Below, piece after piece: positions 1-8,291 of a DNA stretch of 64,000 nucleotides; within the stretch, counting starts at the first letter, position 1, and every line of letters begins with the position of its first letter. Made by a program: the position numbers and the translations under genes. Source of the DNA: Myxococcota bacterium (lineage in GTDB: Bacteria > Myxococcota_A > Polyangia > Palsa-1104 > JAEUJZ01). The notes under the pieces are model-generated. The model was given only the letters and a program-made list of their open reading frames with translations. It was not told where the DNA came from and ran no database searches. Where the stretch lies: the NCBI GenBank assembly GCA_025057315.1, contig JANWXW010000098.1, forward strand, positions 1 to 64,000, written 5' to 3'.

Positions 1-409
1 CACCCGACTGACCCACACCAGGCAGCCCCGCTGGTATCCCTGGCCGCTGACTCAGTCCACAGTAGGGGCAGCGGTCCCAGCTCTTGTGGAGTTTGTTGTT
101 ACAACCCGGGCAGGTCTTTTTGCCCCATGGCCACCAGCTCATCTTTGTTCTCCCTGCAGATCCGTGAGAGGCAACCGGCTGCGGCACCTGCTGTTGTCCT
201 CCGAACCCCATCGCCTGCTGCACCTGTCCCGGGGCGTTCTGTATGTATCCTGCAGCGCTTTTGCCATAGTTCTGGACTTGCTGGCCCAGCATCTGCACAC
301 GACGCACATCTCCCTGAATGCCTCCCTTGATGGCGCGGACCCGCAACCACTGAGAGTACAGCTCCCGAAAGGGCCGCAACAGGGCATTCAGGAAGTTCTC
401 TATGAACAT
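1..409 (-). CDS. Zinc-ribbon protein next to the injection-system genes (partial, C-terminus outside window)
   Basis: The reading frame opens with ATG at 409, 14 bp after the stop of the next gene, and stays open to the left edge, so about 136 residues are visible. Residues 1-30 are hydrophobic/amphipathic (MFIENFLNALLRPFRELY), followed by a Gln/Gly-rich stretch. Near residue 100 is a treble-clef-like ribbon, CPGC then CPYC (C-x2-C-x10-C-x2-C). The family is not recognised. The same strand and tight spacing make it a likely member of the contractile-injection operon. Ribbon proteins of this shape often continue into FHA or other signalling domains, but nothing visible here proves that. Confidence 0.7.
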   Translation of the reverse strand, partial: MFIENFLNALLRPFRELYSQWLRVRAIKGGIQGDVRRVQMLGQQVQNYGKSAAGYIQNAPGQVQQAMGFGGQQQVPQPVASHGSAGRTKMSWWPWGKKTCPGCNNKLHKSWDRCPYCGLSQRPGIPAGLPGVGQSG

Positions 410-423
410 GGCCTAAGTATAGT

Positions 424-2049
424 TTAGTGTTTGGGCTGGTAGAACCAATAGCGGAACATATTGATGTCGCGCCCGGCTGTCACGGCAGACTGCTTGATGG
501 TGGGCTCGTTGCGGACGATAAATTCTGCCGGTATGATGTAGGGCCAGTTGCGCCACCGGTACTGACGGTCGACCCCTGGGCACTCGCAGCGGCCGACCAC
601 CTTGCCGTCGACCTCGAACTCGAGTGTGTAGTCGCCGTACACATAATCCATCCGGCGCACAATCAACAGCCGCTTGTTCGGCGTGACGCCCTTGACCTTG
701 TAGGTGACATACCCACCCACGTGGGCACGGCCTACGTCTTCCAGCACCGTGCCATCGGGGTACTTGAGCTTCTGCCGCGAGCGGTAGGAGTCCTTGGCCT
801 CCTCGATCTTAAGGCTGTGGGAGGCCTCTGAATCCTGATTCATGACATCGATCTTGTCGATCTGGATCCACGTCTCGCCGTTGATCTCCAGCTCCATGGG
901 CAAATCCAGCGACGAGATGCCCTTGATGCGCTCCATATCGTCGGGCGGGATGTCGTTGGGTCCGTACTCTCCCCGACGGCGCTCCTTGGCCTCGGCCGCA
1001 GGCTGCGCTGGGCGGCCAGGCTCGGCAGGCAGTTGCGGCGGGGGCGGCACGATGCTCTCGGCAGCCTCCGTGCTATAAAGAGGTGCCATGTCATCAGCGC
1101 ACTTCTGCTGATAGGCGATGAGGTTGTCGAGGGCCTCTGGGGTGTTGCGCCGCTCGCCGAGCAGCCCCTTGAGAACATCGATGCCCTTGCGGAAGTTGTT
1201 AAACTCTTTTTTCTGGCTCAGCTGGGGGTGGTTGATTTCTACGTCTTTGACCAGCTCGTCCTCGAGCTGAACGATCATGTTCATGACGTCGAAGGCGTTG
1301 CGGTTGTCCAGCAAATCGGCGGTGTGCAGTGCCTGGGCCGCAATCACGCCCGCCAGGGCGTCGTGCGCCGTCTCGACCTTGCTGTCACGGGCCATGCTGA
1401 GCAGCGTCTTGCGGCTGCGGTCCAGCATCTGGCTGATGCGCAGCCGGATGAGCGGGTTCAGGTAGGATCCAGCCACGCCAGCGCGCGGCACAAAGCGTAG
1501 GTCGATCTCGTTGGCCTTTGGATCGTTGGGATCGCGTGCGTCCCGAATGCGGGTGACGCCGCGGTCCAGCAGAATGCGTGCTAGCTCCACTTCCATGCGG
1601 ATGTCGGGAGGGGTCTGCGAAATCTCGACCTTGCATCCCTCCAGCACGCGCCGGTGGCCCTTGTATGCTGCGTTTTCCTTGTAGGCAATAAAGTCGGTTT
1701 CCTGTTCGAAGAAGCGCAGCACAATGTAGATGGTTTCCGGGAGCTTGAACTCCTCTGGAACAATGGTCTTGATCTCGGCGTCCCAGAGCATGAGATCCCG
1801 CCCCTCTCCATCGACGGCATAACCAGGTTGGATCTCCACCGACATGTCGCCGCGGGAGCGGGCCACCACCTTCAGGTCCCCGGCATAACCGAAGACTACC
1901 CCCGGGGCATGCATGAGGCGGTTGTGTAGGCGCTGCTTCTCCACGTGGTAGCGCACCGCATCGTTCCAATCATGCTCAGTGGTCAGGAACCCCTTGAAGA
2001 AGTTGATTCGCTTGAAGCCCTTGACCTTGGATTCGCGCTCAGTCGCCAT
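424..2049 (-). CDS. Contractile-injection-associated tail protein with HNR/GVV N-terminal motif
   Basis: 541 aa. The N-terminal 100 residues read NFFKGFLTTEHDWNDAVRYH, then LHNRLMHAPGVVFGY and PGYAVDGEGRDLML. This is the FF-x-G-x-L...HNR..H..GVV.G...PG.A.D..GR pattern I associate with proteins encoded in extracellular contractile injection clusters. Residues about 195-300 are helical; about 330-365 is a Pro-rich linker. The last ~170 residues look like a beta-sandwich (KRLLIVRRMDYVYGDYTLEF, then VDGKVVG and YRWRNWPYIIP), reminiscent of carbohydrate-binding jelly-rolls. A role in the tail, or in host or surface recognition, is inferred. A GAGGGAG ribosome site precedes the ATG. It lies 35 bp downstream of the PASTA/tail gene on the same strand. 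Confidence 0.72.
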   Translation of the reverse strand: MATERESKVKGFKRINFFKGFLTTEHDWNDAVRYHVEKQRLHNRLMHAPGVVFGYAGDLKVVARSRGDMSVEIQPGYAVDGEGRDLMLWDAEIKTIVPEEFKLPETIYIVLRFFEQETDFIAYKENAAYKGHRRVLEGCKVEISQTPPDIRMEVELARILLDRGVTRIRDARDPNDPKANEIDLRFVPRAGVAGSYLNPLIRLRISQMLDRSRKTLLSMARDSKVETAHDALAGVIAAQALHTADLLDNRNAFDVMNMIVQLEDELVKDVEINHPQLSQKKEFNNFRKGIDVLKGLLGERRNTPEALDNLIAYQQKCADDMAPLYSTEAAESIVPPPPQLPAEPGRPAQPAAEAKERRRGEYGPNDIPPDDMERIKGISSLDLPMELEINGETWIQIDKIDVMNQDSEASHSLKIEEAKDSYRSRQKLKYPDGTVLEDVGRAHVGGYVTYKVKGVTPNKRLLIVRRMDYVYGDYTLEFEVDGKVVGRCECPGVDRQYRWRNWPYIIPAEFIVRNEPTIKQSAVTAGRDINMFRYWFYQPKH

Positions 2050-2084
2050 CGTCGCTCCCTCGCTGGGAACCTGTGGTTGGTTGA

Positions 2085-3563
2085 TCAGCCTCCGGAGTCC
2101 GGATCCTCGTCCTCTGCCCCGTCCTCCCCGTGGTCGACGGGGCGCTCGACCTCGACCTCGACGACCGGCCGCTTGCCGGCGGCGCGCACATGGCCGTAAT
2201 CCACCTCGGTGGAAATCAGCGGCGGCGCAGCGGTGCCCTCATCAGCCCCCTGCGTGGCCGGAGCATGTGCCCCGGCGTCCACGGCATCGTCCGGCTCCTC
2301 GTGCTCCAGGACAATGTGCGGCGCCCTAGCGCCAGAGTGGCTGCCCGTCCCGTAGTCGATCTGCATGGCCGCTGCCGAAGGCACATCCCCCTCCTGCACA
2401 CCGGCTGCCAGGTCCGCATCGCCCTGGCCCCCCTCGCCCTCGACTGCACTGCCCTTGCCCTGCTCGGCCTCTAGGAGCTCCCGCATGATATCTTCCAGGC
2501 GGAACTCCATCACCCCTTCGAAGCCAAATTTGGTCGATACCACCTCCCGGCCCTCCACCGGTGCGTTGTCGGCGCGGGGCACGTCCTTGAGCACCGGCAT
2601 CTCTCGTTTGCGAGTAGCAAACAGCTCGTACACCGATGGATCGGGCGGCGTGGGTGGCTCGACTCGCTCCTTGGGGTACTCCGGCTCTCCGGTCTCCTCG
2701 TTGATTGGCAGGGGCGTGACAATCTCGTCGCCGATGTTGATACCCGAGCGAACACCGATGCGGTAAAATTCGCGCTCCTCCACTGCCTCGGGCGGCTCCT
2801 CGAACTTGAGCATGTAGGTCGTGTGCGCTGGCTTCTCCAGCTCGATGATCTCCAGCAGCCGGATGATGGACTGCGGGTCCAGGTCGCGGAAGCGGTGCGG
2901 CATGACCACCACGAAAGCCCGCGATTTGTCTACCGGTGGCAAGATCACCGAGTTGACACCGATGGTGGAGGTGACGCCAATGCGGAAGCCAGGGAAAGGC
3001 CATTCGTTTTCGCGCAAGATCGGCTCGAAGCCGGTAAACAGCTTGATAAACAGGCTCAGGCCCCGGACCGTACCGCGCAGACGGTACAGCTCCATGGCGT
3101 TGCGGATGAGCCTCCGCTTGTGCGCCACTGGCCAGTCGGGCTCCAGCACCATCGCCGACCACCCTGCCAGCCATGGCAAAAACTCCTCTGGTGCCTCGTA
3201 GGGGTCAAAATAGGTGTGGATGACGTCCAGGCGCTCCTCGATCGAGCCAAACATGTGCTGAACGATCCACAGCAGGTCCCGTACAAAATTTTTGCCCGTG
3301 ACATCTGAGCGCTGGTACAGCGCCGGCAGCCACTTGATATAGCTTTCCCGTGAGACGGTCAGCACGACGTTCGTGCCGGCGTAGACCATCTGCCGCCGCG
3401 GCGGCCGTTGCTCCAGGACCGTGTCCTTGTCCTCATAGCTTTCCTTGTACAGGACGCTGTCGACCGTGAGGCCAGCCTGCTTCATGAGCAGCAAGGCCTT
3501 GCGCAGGGGCATGCCAATCACGTCCGGTACCTGCACCAGCCTGCGCTCTTGCTCCATGGCCAT
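2085..3563 (-). CDS. Phage tail protein I-like baseplate protein with N-terminal PASTA domain
   Basis: 492 aa. Residues ~9-72 form a PASTA repeat: VQVPDVIGMPLRKALLLMKQ, then the P-rich turn EQRPPRRQMVYAGTNVVLTV. Residues ~75-300 match the phage tail-protein-I/baseplate wedge family of contractile systems (WLPALYQRSD; DPYEAPEEFLPWLAGW; LYRLRGTVRGLSLFIKLFTG). The last ~190 residues are Glu/Asp/Gly/Pro-rich and probably disordered. This family connects baseplate wedges in P2-like tails and in injection systems. PASTA domains are classically muropeptide or beta-lactam sensing modules of kinases and PBPs, so a PASTA at the start of a baseplate subunit is unusual and could let the particle contact peptidoglycan. 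The start overlaps the preceding stop (TGATG). Confidence 0.85.
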   Translation of the reverse strand: MAMEQERRLVQVPDVIGMPLRKALLLMKQAGLTVDSVLYKESYEDKDTVLEQRPPRRQMVYAGTNVVLTVSRESYIKWLPALYQRSDVTGKNFVRDLLWIVQHMFGSIEERLDVIHTYFDPYEAPEEFLPWLAGWSAMVLEPDWPVAHKRRLIRNAMELYRLRGTVRGLSLFIKLFTGFEPILRENEWPFPGFRIGVTSTIGVNSVILPPVDKSRAFVVVMPHRFRDLDPQSIIRLLEIIELEKPAHTTYMLKFEEPPEAVEEREFYRIGVRSGINIGDEIVTPLPINEETGEPEYPKERVEPPTPPDPSVYELFATRKREMPVLKDVPRADNAPVEGREVVSTKFGFEGVMEFRLEDIMRELLEAEQGKGSAVEGEGGQGDADLAAGVQEGDVPSAAAMQIDYGTGSHSGARAPHIVLEHEEPDDAVDAGAHAPATQGADEGTAAPPLISTEVDYGHVRAAGKRPVVEVEVERPVDHGEDGAEDEDPDSGG

Positions 3564-6500
3564 CAGATCATCTCCTGGCGCACGCGCTCGATGACCGCGA
3601 CGTGCAGGACGTGGGGCAGTTCGTCTCCCTTGAGCCGCACCGAATCGACCATGATGCGGCGGTCCTCATCGTAGATGGCGATGGAGTCGATGGCCTCCAC
3701 GCCAGGGATGTCCTCGACGACATGGACCAGATCAGAGCGGAAGATGGGGCGGCCGAAAGGCCAGCCCTTGCCGTCCTTGCCGCCCACCAGCGGGTGCAAG
3801 TAGCGCCGCAGCCGCTGCTCGACCTCGGTGCGCAGTCGCTCGCTCTGCCCCACGGTACGACGGATGAGCGTGACCTTGATGGACAGGTCGACGTAGCTGG
3901 GCTTGGTCACATCGACGATGGTGGTGATAAGACGGCGATCATCGAGGTATCTTTTGACAAAGCGGCACAGTTCCGGGGGCGGAATGAGCTTGCGCGTCAG
4001 ATCCTGGCCCTTGTCATCGCCCCGCGGCACGATGACGAGCTGAACGTGGCCGTTGTGCTCGTCAGAGGGAAGGCACTTGGCGCGAGCGATGCTCGTGGTC
4101 GAGGCCAGCGCCAGCGTCTCGAAATCCTCGGCCGTGACCGCCCGGAAGCGGGTCTTGATCTGACGCGGGGCGCGCACCTTGGCCTCCTCGACCGTCTCGG
4201 CGTCAGCGCCGCCCACCGCAGGCAGCACGTTGTAGCACTTCTCGATGTAGGCCACGGCGCGCGTCAGGGTATTGAGGGTAAAGGCGTTGACGTTGCCCTT
4301 GGTACCGCCGCCCACACGGTAAAGACGCGCCACCACGTTGTTGCGCCCCTGAGGCGGGACCATGCCATGCACATCGTCACCAAAATGGACGGTACGGGTA
4401 AGGTGGTCTAGGATATAATGCCGCGAGCGCGGTCCGGACTCAAAGAAGCTCTCCACCGGCTTCCAGCGCACCCAGTAGCCGCCTTCCTCCGGGTCAGGCC
4501 GCACGGCAGCATCGCCCCAGAGCTGGCGCAGTTCCTCCAGCTCCTCCTCCTTGGGCATCTCCCGCTCCCGCACTTCCAAAATCTCGTTTTCCAGCAGGGG
4601 TCCGTGAAGAAGCGTGAAGGTCTGCAGCGGCGTCCCGTCGGAACTGCCGAGAATCTCATTGTAAATCGTCCGCGAGTTGGTGGCCTCGACGGTATTTTGC
4701 AGAACGCGGCGGATGCGCGGGGGCTTGATATAGCCGCCCATCTCCAGCCGCGCGCGCACCCAGTAGCGGTCCTCGGTGAACTTGAGGGTCTTCTCCATGT
4801 CGTCGGGACCGACGAACTCCACGAACCCGGAGGTGGTCAGGTTCTTGGTGCCGTCGTTGACGTGGAGCTGCACCCAGTTGGAGCCGTTGAAGTACTCCCA
4901 CACAACTCGCTGCTCTGGCTCCCACAGCTCGGCCCGGCTGGCGTAGTACCGCGCCAAGTGCTCAGCATGGGCCCGGTCCTGTTCAGGCATCGGCCCCTCG
5001 ACGACCTGGATGAACAGCGAGATGAGATCGTTGGGCAAGCGCCCGTTCCAGCCAAAGTAGATGGCTGCGCTCTGGTCGGGAATGGCTTGGAAGGGCTGGA
5101 AGGGGCGATACTCGTTCTTCTCCTCCTCGCTATGGTCGCGCCAACGGAAATCATTGTAAGACAGGAAGTACTTGAGATGGCCAAGCTCGGTGCGATAGCG
5201 AATGCCAATCGATTTGAAGGCGGGTGGACGCAGCGGACGCTCGTCCTTCCACACCCACCTGTCCCCATCCAGCATATAGACGCCGTTGACGCCGTAGTCC
5301 CCCAGCTCCAGCCGCACCCGCACCCAATAGTTGGGTTCTCCGGAAACCTCCCCTGGCGAGAGGTTCTTGGGCCGGCGGAAGCGCACCACCCCGCTCCGAG
5401 TGAAGGCATGGGTCCCATCGACAAACTCGTGTCCCAGGTTCTCAAACCCCGGTGGTGCCTTGCCGCGGGGTGTGGCCTTGCCCAAGATGCGCCACTTTTT
5501 GCCATCGAAGTACTCCCATGACAGCACCAGGTCATCCGATGGCTGTGGCGGTGGCGCCACCTGAGGGTCGGACAGTTTGAAGTCGATCTCGACCTCCGCA
5601 CCCTCCGCAGACAGCGCCTCCTGCGAGGCGATGTAGAGGCAGTGGTCGATCTTGGGCTCAGTACCAAAAGGATGAATGTTTTTGCCTAGGTCGAGGGAAA
5701 TAAATAGATTGTTGTCAAGGTTGGCAAAGGCCTGGTCCGGCACCAGGCCCTCCTCGCTGAGCACCTCAATGGTGGCCTTGACCGTGTCCACCTCTGTCTC
5801 GGCGGCGTTGCGCGGCACCTCGGCCAGTCGACCGCGGATAAAGTAGCTCTCGATGCCATTGACGACACAAGGCTGCATGTCCGAGGGCCCCAGAAAGATC
5901 ACCTCCCCCCGCTCCACCTCATGGGGCGCCAGCTTCAGCTCCCGCCAGCGCCTCCCGTTCCAGTATTCCCACTCCAGCAGCCGTGCCAGATCGCGTCCTC
6001 CGTGCTCCGGTGCGGACACATGGAGCCGCAACACCGCCGACTCCGACAGCGTCACCAGCCGATCATCCCCTAGATAGATGAAGCGGTCTACCCGTTCCGC
6101 CCCAGCGAACGCCAAAAAGCCCTCGGGCGGAAAGGGATCCTGGATGCCATCTTTGCCTTCCTGGATGGGCACAAAGTAGGCCGAATGGTCCGAATAGGTT
6201 TCATCAAAGTAGGAAAAGCAGCGGTCCACGCGGGCGGAGATGACCACCAGATCGCGCGTGGTCTCGAAGATCACCGCCTCTTCGTCATCCGATTGCTGCG
6301 TCGAGACCTGCATGCCGGCGCGCAGCACCTGCCGCTCTGCCCCCTCGGTCAGCTCGAACGTGATCAGCGCCCGCGCCGGCTGCGCCGGCTGAAGCTTGAT
6401 CCCGAGCATGTTGAGGAAGGCAAGATAATTTTTTTCCGGAACCTGGTTCAGGCGGTATAGGATGAGCTCGGTCATCCAAGCGCACAGTTCCAGGATGGTG

Positions 6501-6619
6501 ATGCCCGGATCGGAGGGATTGTGATTGGTCCACTCCGGCGAGTAGCGCGGAATCAGGCGAATCGCCTCCGCGATGATGTCGGCATAGGTCCGATCGTCCA
6601 GCTTGGGCGTCGGGATCAT
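3563..6619 (-). CDS. Putative baseplate assembly protein (baseplate J/gp47-like, injection system)
   Basis: 1018 aa, the largest visible protein of the module. The N-terminus ([40 protein letters not shown]) is typical of the long 'putative baseplate assembly protein' family of extracellular contractile injection systems. The C-terminal third carries the baseplate-J core ([20 protein letters not shown] and later [20 protein letters not shown]). The middle holds three copies of a W-E-Y-[WF]-[ND]-G-x2-W unit near residues 215, 375 and 580. It should form wedge units around the spike and link to the gp25-like ring. The ATGA overlap with the gp25 gene (6616-6619) supports co-translation. Confidence 0.9.
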   Translation of the reverse strand: MIPTPKLDDRTYADIIAEAIRLIPRYSPEWTNHNPSDPGITILELCAWMTELILYRLNQVPEKNYLAFLNMLGIKLQPAQPARALITFELTEGAERQVLRAGMQVSTQQSDDEEAVIFETTRDLVVISARVDRCFSYFDETYSDHSAYFVPIQEGKDGIQDPFPPEGFLAFAGAERVDRFIYLGDDRLVTLSESAVLRLHVSAPEHGGRDLARLLEWEYWNGRRWRELKLAPHEVERGEVIFLGPSDMQPCVVNGIESYFIRGRLAEVPRNAAETEVDTVKATIEVLSEEGLVPDQAFANLDNNLFISLDLGKNIHPFGTEPKIDHCLYIASQEALSAEGAEVEIDFKLSDPQVAPPPQPSDDLVLSWEYFDGKKWRILGKATPRGKAPPGFENLGHEFVDGTHAFTRSGVVRFRRPKNLSPGEVSGEPNYWVRVRLELGDYGVNGVYMLDGDRWVWKDERPLRPPAFKSIGIRYRTELGHLKYFLSYNDFRWRDHSEEEKNEYRPFQPFQAIPDQSAAIYFGWNGRLPNDLISLFIQVVEGPMPEQDRAHAEHLARYYASRAELWEPEQRVVWEYFNGSNWVQLHVNDGTKNLTTSGFVEFVGPDDMEKTLKFTEDRYWVRARLEMGGYIKPPRIRRVLQNTVEATNSRTIYNEILGSSDGTPLQTFTLLHGPLLENEILEVREREMPKEEELEELRQLWGDAAVRPDPEEGGYWVRWKPVESFFESGPRSRHYILDHLTRTVHFGDDVHGMVPPQGRNNVVARLYRVGGGTKGNVNAFTLNTLTRAVAYIEKCYNVLPAVGGADAETVEEAKVRAPRQIKTRFRAVTAEDFETLALASTTSIARAKCLPSDEHNGHVQLVIVPRGDDKGQDLTRKLIPPPELCRFVKRYLDDRRLITTIVDVTKPSYVDLSIKVTLIRRTVGQSERLRTEVEQRLRRYLHPLVGGKDGKGWPFGRPIFRSDLVHVVEDIPGVEAIDSIAIYDEDRRIMVDSVRLKGDELPHVLHVAVIERVRQEMI

Positions 6620-7017
6620 TCTTGATCGCTCCTGCGGAGGTAGAAGGGATACACCAGGTTGCGCTTTACGTTGGAACCACGCACCTTGTAGCTGATATCA
6701 ATAAGTAGCTTGTTTGGCTCATCGGGAGATGGGGTGGCCTGAGCATGTACATCCTCAATGCGCGGCTCCCACTTCTCCAGTGCCTCGGTGACATAGTGCG
6801 CCGCCAGACCAGCCGTGTTGATGTTGTTTGGAGCAAACAGAAGTTCGTGAATCTCACAGCCGAAGTCCGGGCGCATCACTCGTTCGCCCGGAGCGGTGCC
6901 TAAGATGATGAGGATCGACTCCCGCACTAGGTCCTCGTGTTGGCTTTGGGCCACGCCACCTGTGCGATCGATGGTCACTGGGAATCGCCACCCCTTGCCG
7001 AGAAAGCTGCGCGACAT
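6616..7017 (-). CDS. GPW/gp25-like baseplate protein of contractile injection system
   Basis: 133 aa, the usual size for gp25/Afp9-like proteins. Diagnostic stretch: [20 protein letters not shown], with the conserved GER.MRPDFG core, then a C-terminal [20 protein letters not shown]. gp25 sits at the sheath-baseplate junction and primes sheath assembly. GGGGAG at 7022-7027 is a good ribosome site for the ATG at 7017. It overlaps the baseplate J-like gene by 4 bp. Confidence 0.92.
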   Translation of the reverse strand: MSRSFLGKGWRFPVTIDRTGGVAQSQHEDLVRESILIILGTAPGERVMRPDFGCEIHELLFAPNNINTAGLAAHYVTEALEKWEPRIEDVHAQATPSPDEPNKLLIDISYKVRGSNVKRNLVYPFYLRRSDQE

Positions 7018-7119
7018 TCAACTCCCCAACGGACAGAGCAGGCTCCCCTGCGAAAGGAGCGAACCAGCTGACATAACGGCGATGTTTCGCGCGATATCCG
7101 GCGCGTGTGCCACCAAGAC

Positions 7120-7401
7120 CTAGAGGTTATACTCCTCCTCGCTGAACCGTCCTTCGATAAAGTGGCGGCACCTCTCACACTCTAGCCGCGTCTTGCGGCC
7201 CTCCTTGGTTACTTTGATTGTACCCTCATGGCAGAAGGGACACTTGGGCATCCTGTCCGGACGTTGGCCGACGACCGCCTCCAGAGCGTCTTGCCAGTAG
7301 ATGATGTCATCCTCGCTGCTCACGCTCGCTGTGCTCCTGACATCCACCCGCGGCACCGAGTACGACCTTGGACCTTGCTTGCTGACGAGGCCATGGACCA
7401 T
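7120..7401 (-). CDS. Small zinc-ribbon protein, likely first gene of the injection-system operon
   Basis: 93 aa. The C-terminal half is a rubredoxin-like ribbon: MPKCPFCHEGTIKV, then LECERCRHFIEGRFSEEEYN (C-x2-C-x15-C-x2-C). The first ~48 residues have no recognised fold, and an internal Met before PKCPFC could be the real start. It lies 102 bp upstream of the gp25-like gene in the same direction and diverges from the DUF4159 gene across 50 bp. The function is unknown; its position suggests a regulator or assembly factor of the module, which is inference. Confidence 0.6.
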   Translation of the reverse strand: MVHGLVSKQGPRSYSVPRVDVRSTASVSSEDDIIYWQDALEAVVGQRPDRMPKCPFCHEGTIKVTKEGRKTRLECERCRHFIEGRFSEEEYNL

Positions 7402-7451
7402 GTTATCCTATCTGGAGCTTACTTTTCTGGTCAACGGTTGAATTTTCCGTC

Positions 7452-8291
7452 GTGAACCCTCCAGTCTTTCAGTGCACGCCGTGCAGGCTGCGGGGGCGAC
7501 TGCTGCGCAGACGCCGCTTGACCTGGCTGCTTGCGGCCCTGGTCGCAGCCACCGCGCCGGGGGCCGCGGGCGCCTTTGGTGATCGCGATCGGCTCCAGAT
7601 CGGTCAGCTCCTGATCGGCCCGGCCCCGGTGCCACGACCCAATGCCCTGCGCCGCCTTCTGTGGGAGCTGGACAAGCGAACCTCCATCGAGGTCCGCCTG
7701 GAGGCCACACCGGTCCGCCTGAGCGACGCGGCCGAGTTGTTTCGTCACCCGCTGCTCTACCTGGCCGGCGACCGGGAATTCCCCCCGCCTGACGAGGAAG
7801 ATGTCATGCGGCTGCGGCGGCACCTGGTCTCCGGCGGCATGTTGCTCATCGACAGCGCCGAAGGTCGCGCCGGTGGCGCCTTCGACCAGTCCGTGCGGGC
7901 GCTGTGTGCGCGGCTGTTCCCGCGGGCGGGCTTGCAGCGCCTGCCCGAGGATCATGTCGTGTATCGATCGTTCTACCTGCTGCGCACCCCAGCTGGACGG
8001 GTGCTGGCACAGCCGTTCCTGGAGGCCGTCGTCCACGATGGGCGCGCGGTGATCATCTACAGCCAGAACGACCTAGGGGGGGCCTGGGCGCGTGACAGCT
8101 TCGGACAGTGGGAGTATGACGTCGTGCCCGGCGGAGCGATGCAGCGGGAGCAGGCCTTCCGCCTGGGCGTCAACCTGGTCATGTACGCGATGTGCCTGGA
8201 TTACAAGACCGACCAGGTGCATGTGCCGTTCATCATGCGCCGTCGGCTGTGGCAGGCTGGGCCGCCAGATGCTGGACCAAGCGGGCCATGA
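7452..8291 (+). CDS. DUF4159 domain protein, exported
   Basis: 279 aa from a GTG start. An Arg-rich n-region and hydrophobic segment (TWLLAALVAATAPGAAGA) indicate a Sec signal. The body matches DUF4159: RLQIGQLLIG, LYLAGDREFPPPDEEDV, RRHLVSGGMLLIDSAEG, HPLLY, VYRSFYLL and a late IIYSQNDLGGAW. DUF4159 proteins have a class I amidotransferase-like fold and usually accompany MoxR ATPase, DUF58 and vWA genes. Here only the next gene (ATGA overlap) represents that neighbourhood. The biochemical role of the family is not established. Confidence 0.85.
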   Translation: MNPPVFQCTPCRLRGRLLRRRRLTWLLAALVAATAPGAAGAFGDRDRLQIGQLLIGPAPVPRPNALRRLLWELDKRTSIEVRLEATPVRLSDAAELFRHPLLYLAGDREFPPPDEEDVMRLRRHLVSGGMLLIDSAEGRAGGAFDQSVRALCARLFPRAGLQRLPEDHVVYRSFYLLRTPAGRVLAQPFLEAVVHDGRAVIIYSQNDLGGAWARDSFGQWEYDVVPGGAMQREQAFRLGVNLVMYAMCLDYKTDQVHVPFIMRRRLWQAGPPDAGPSGP

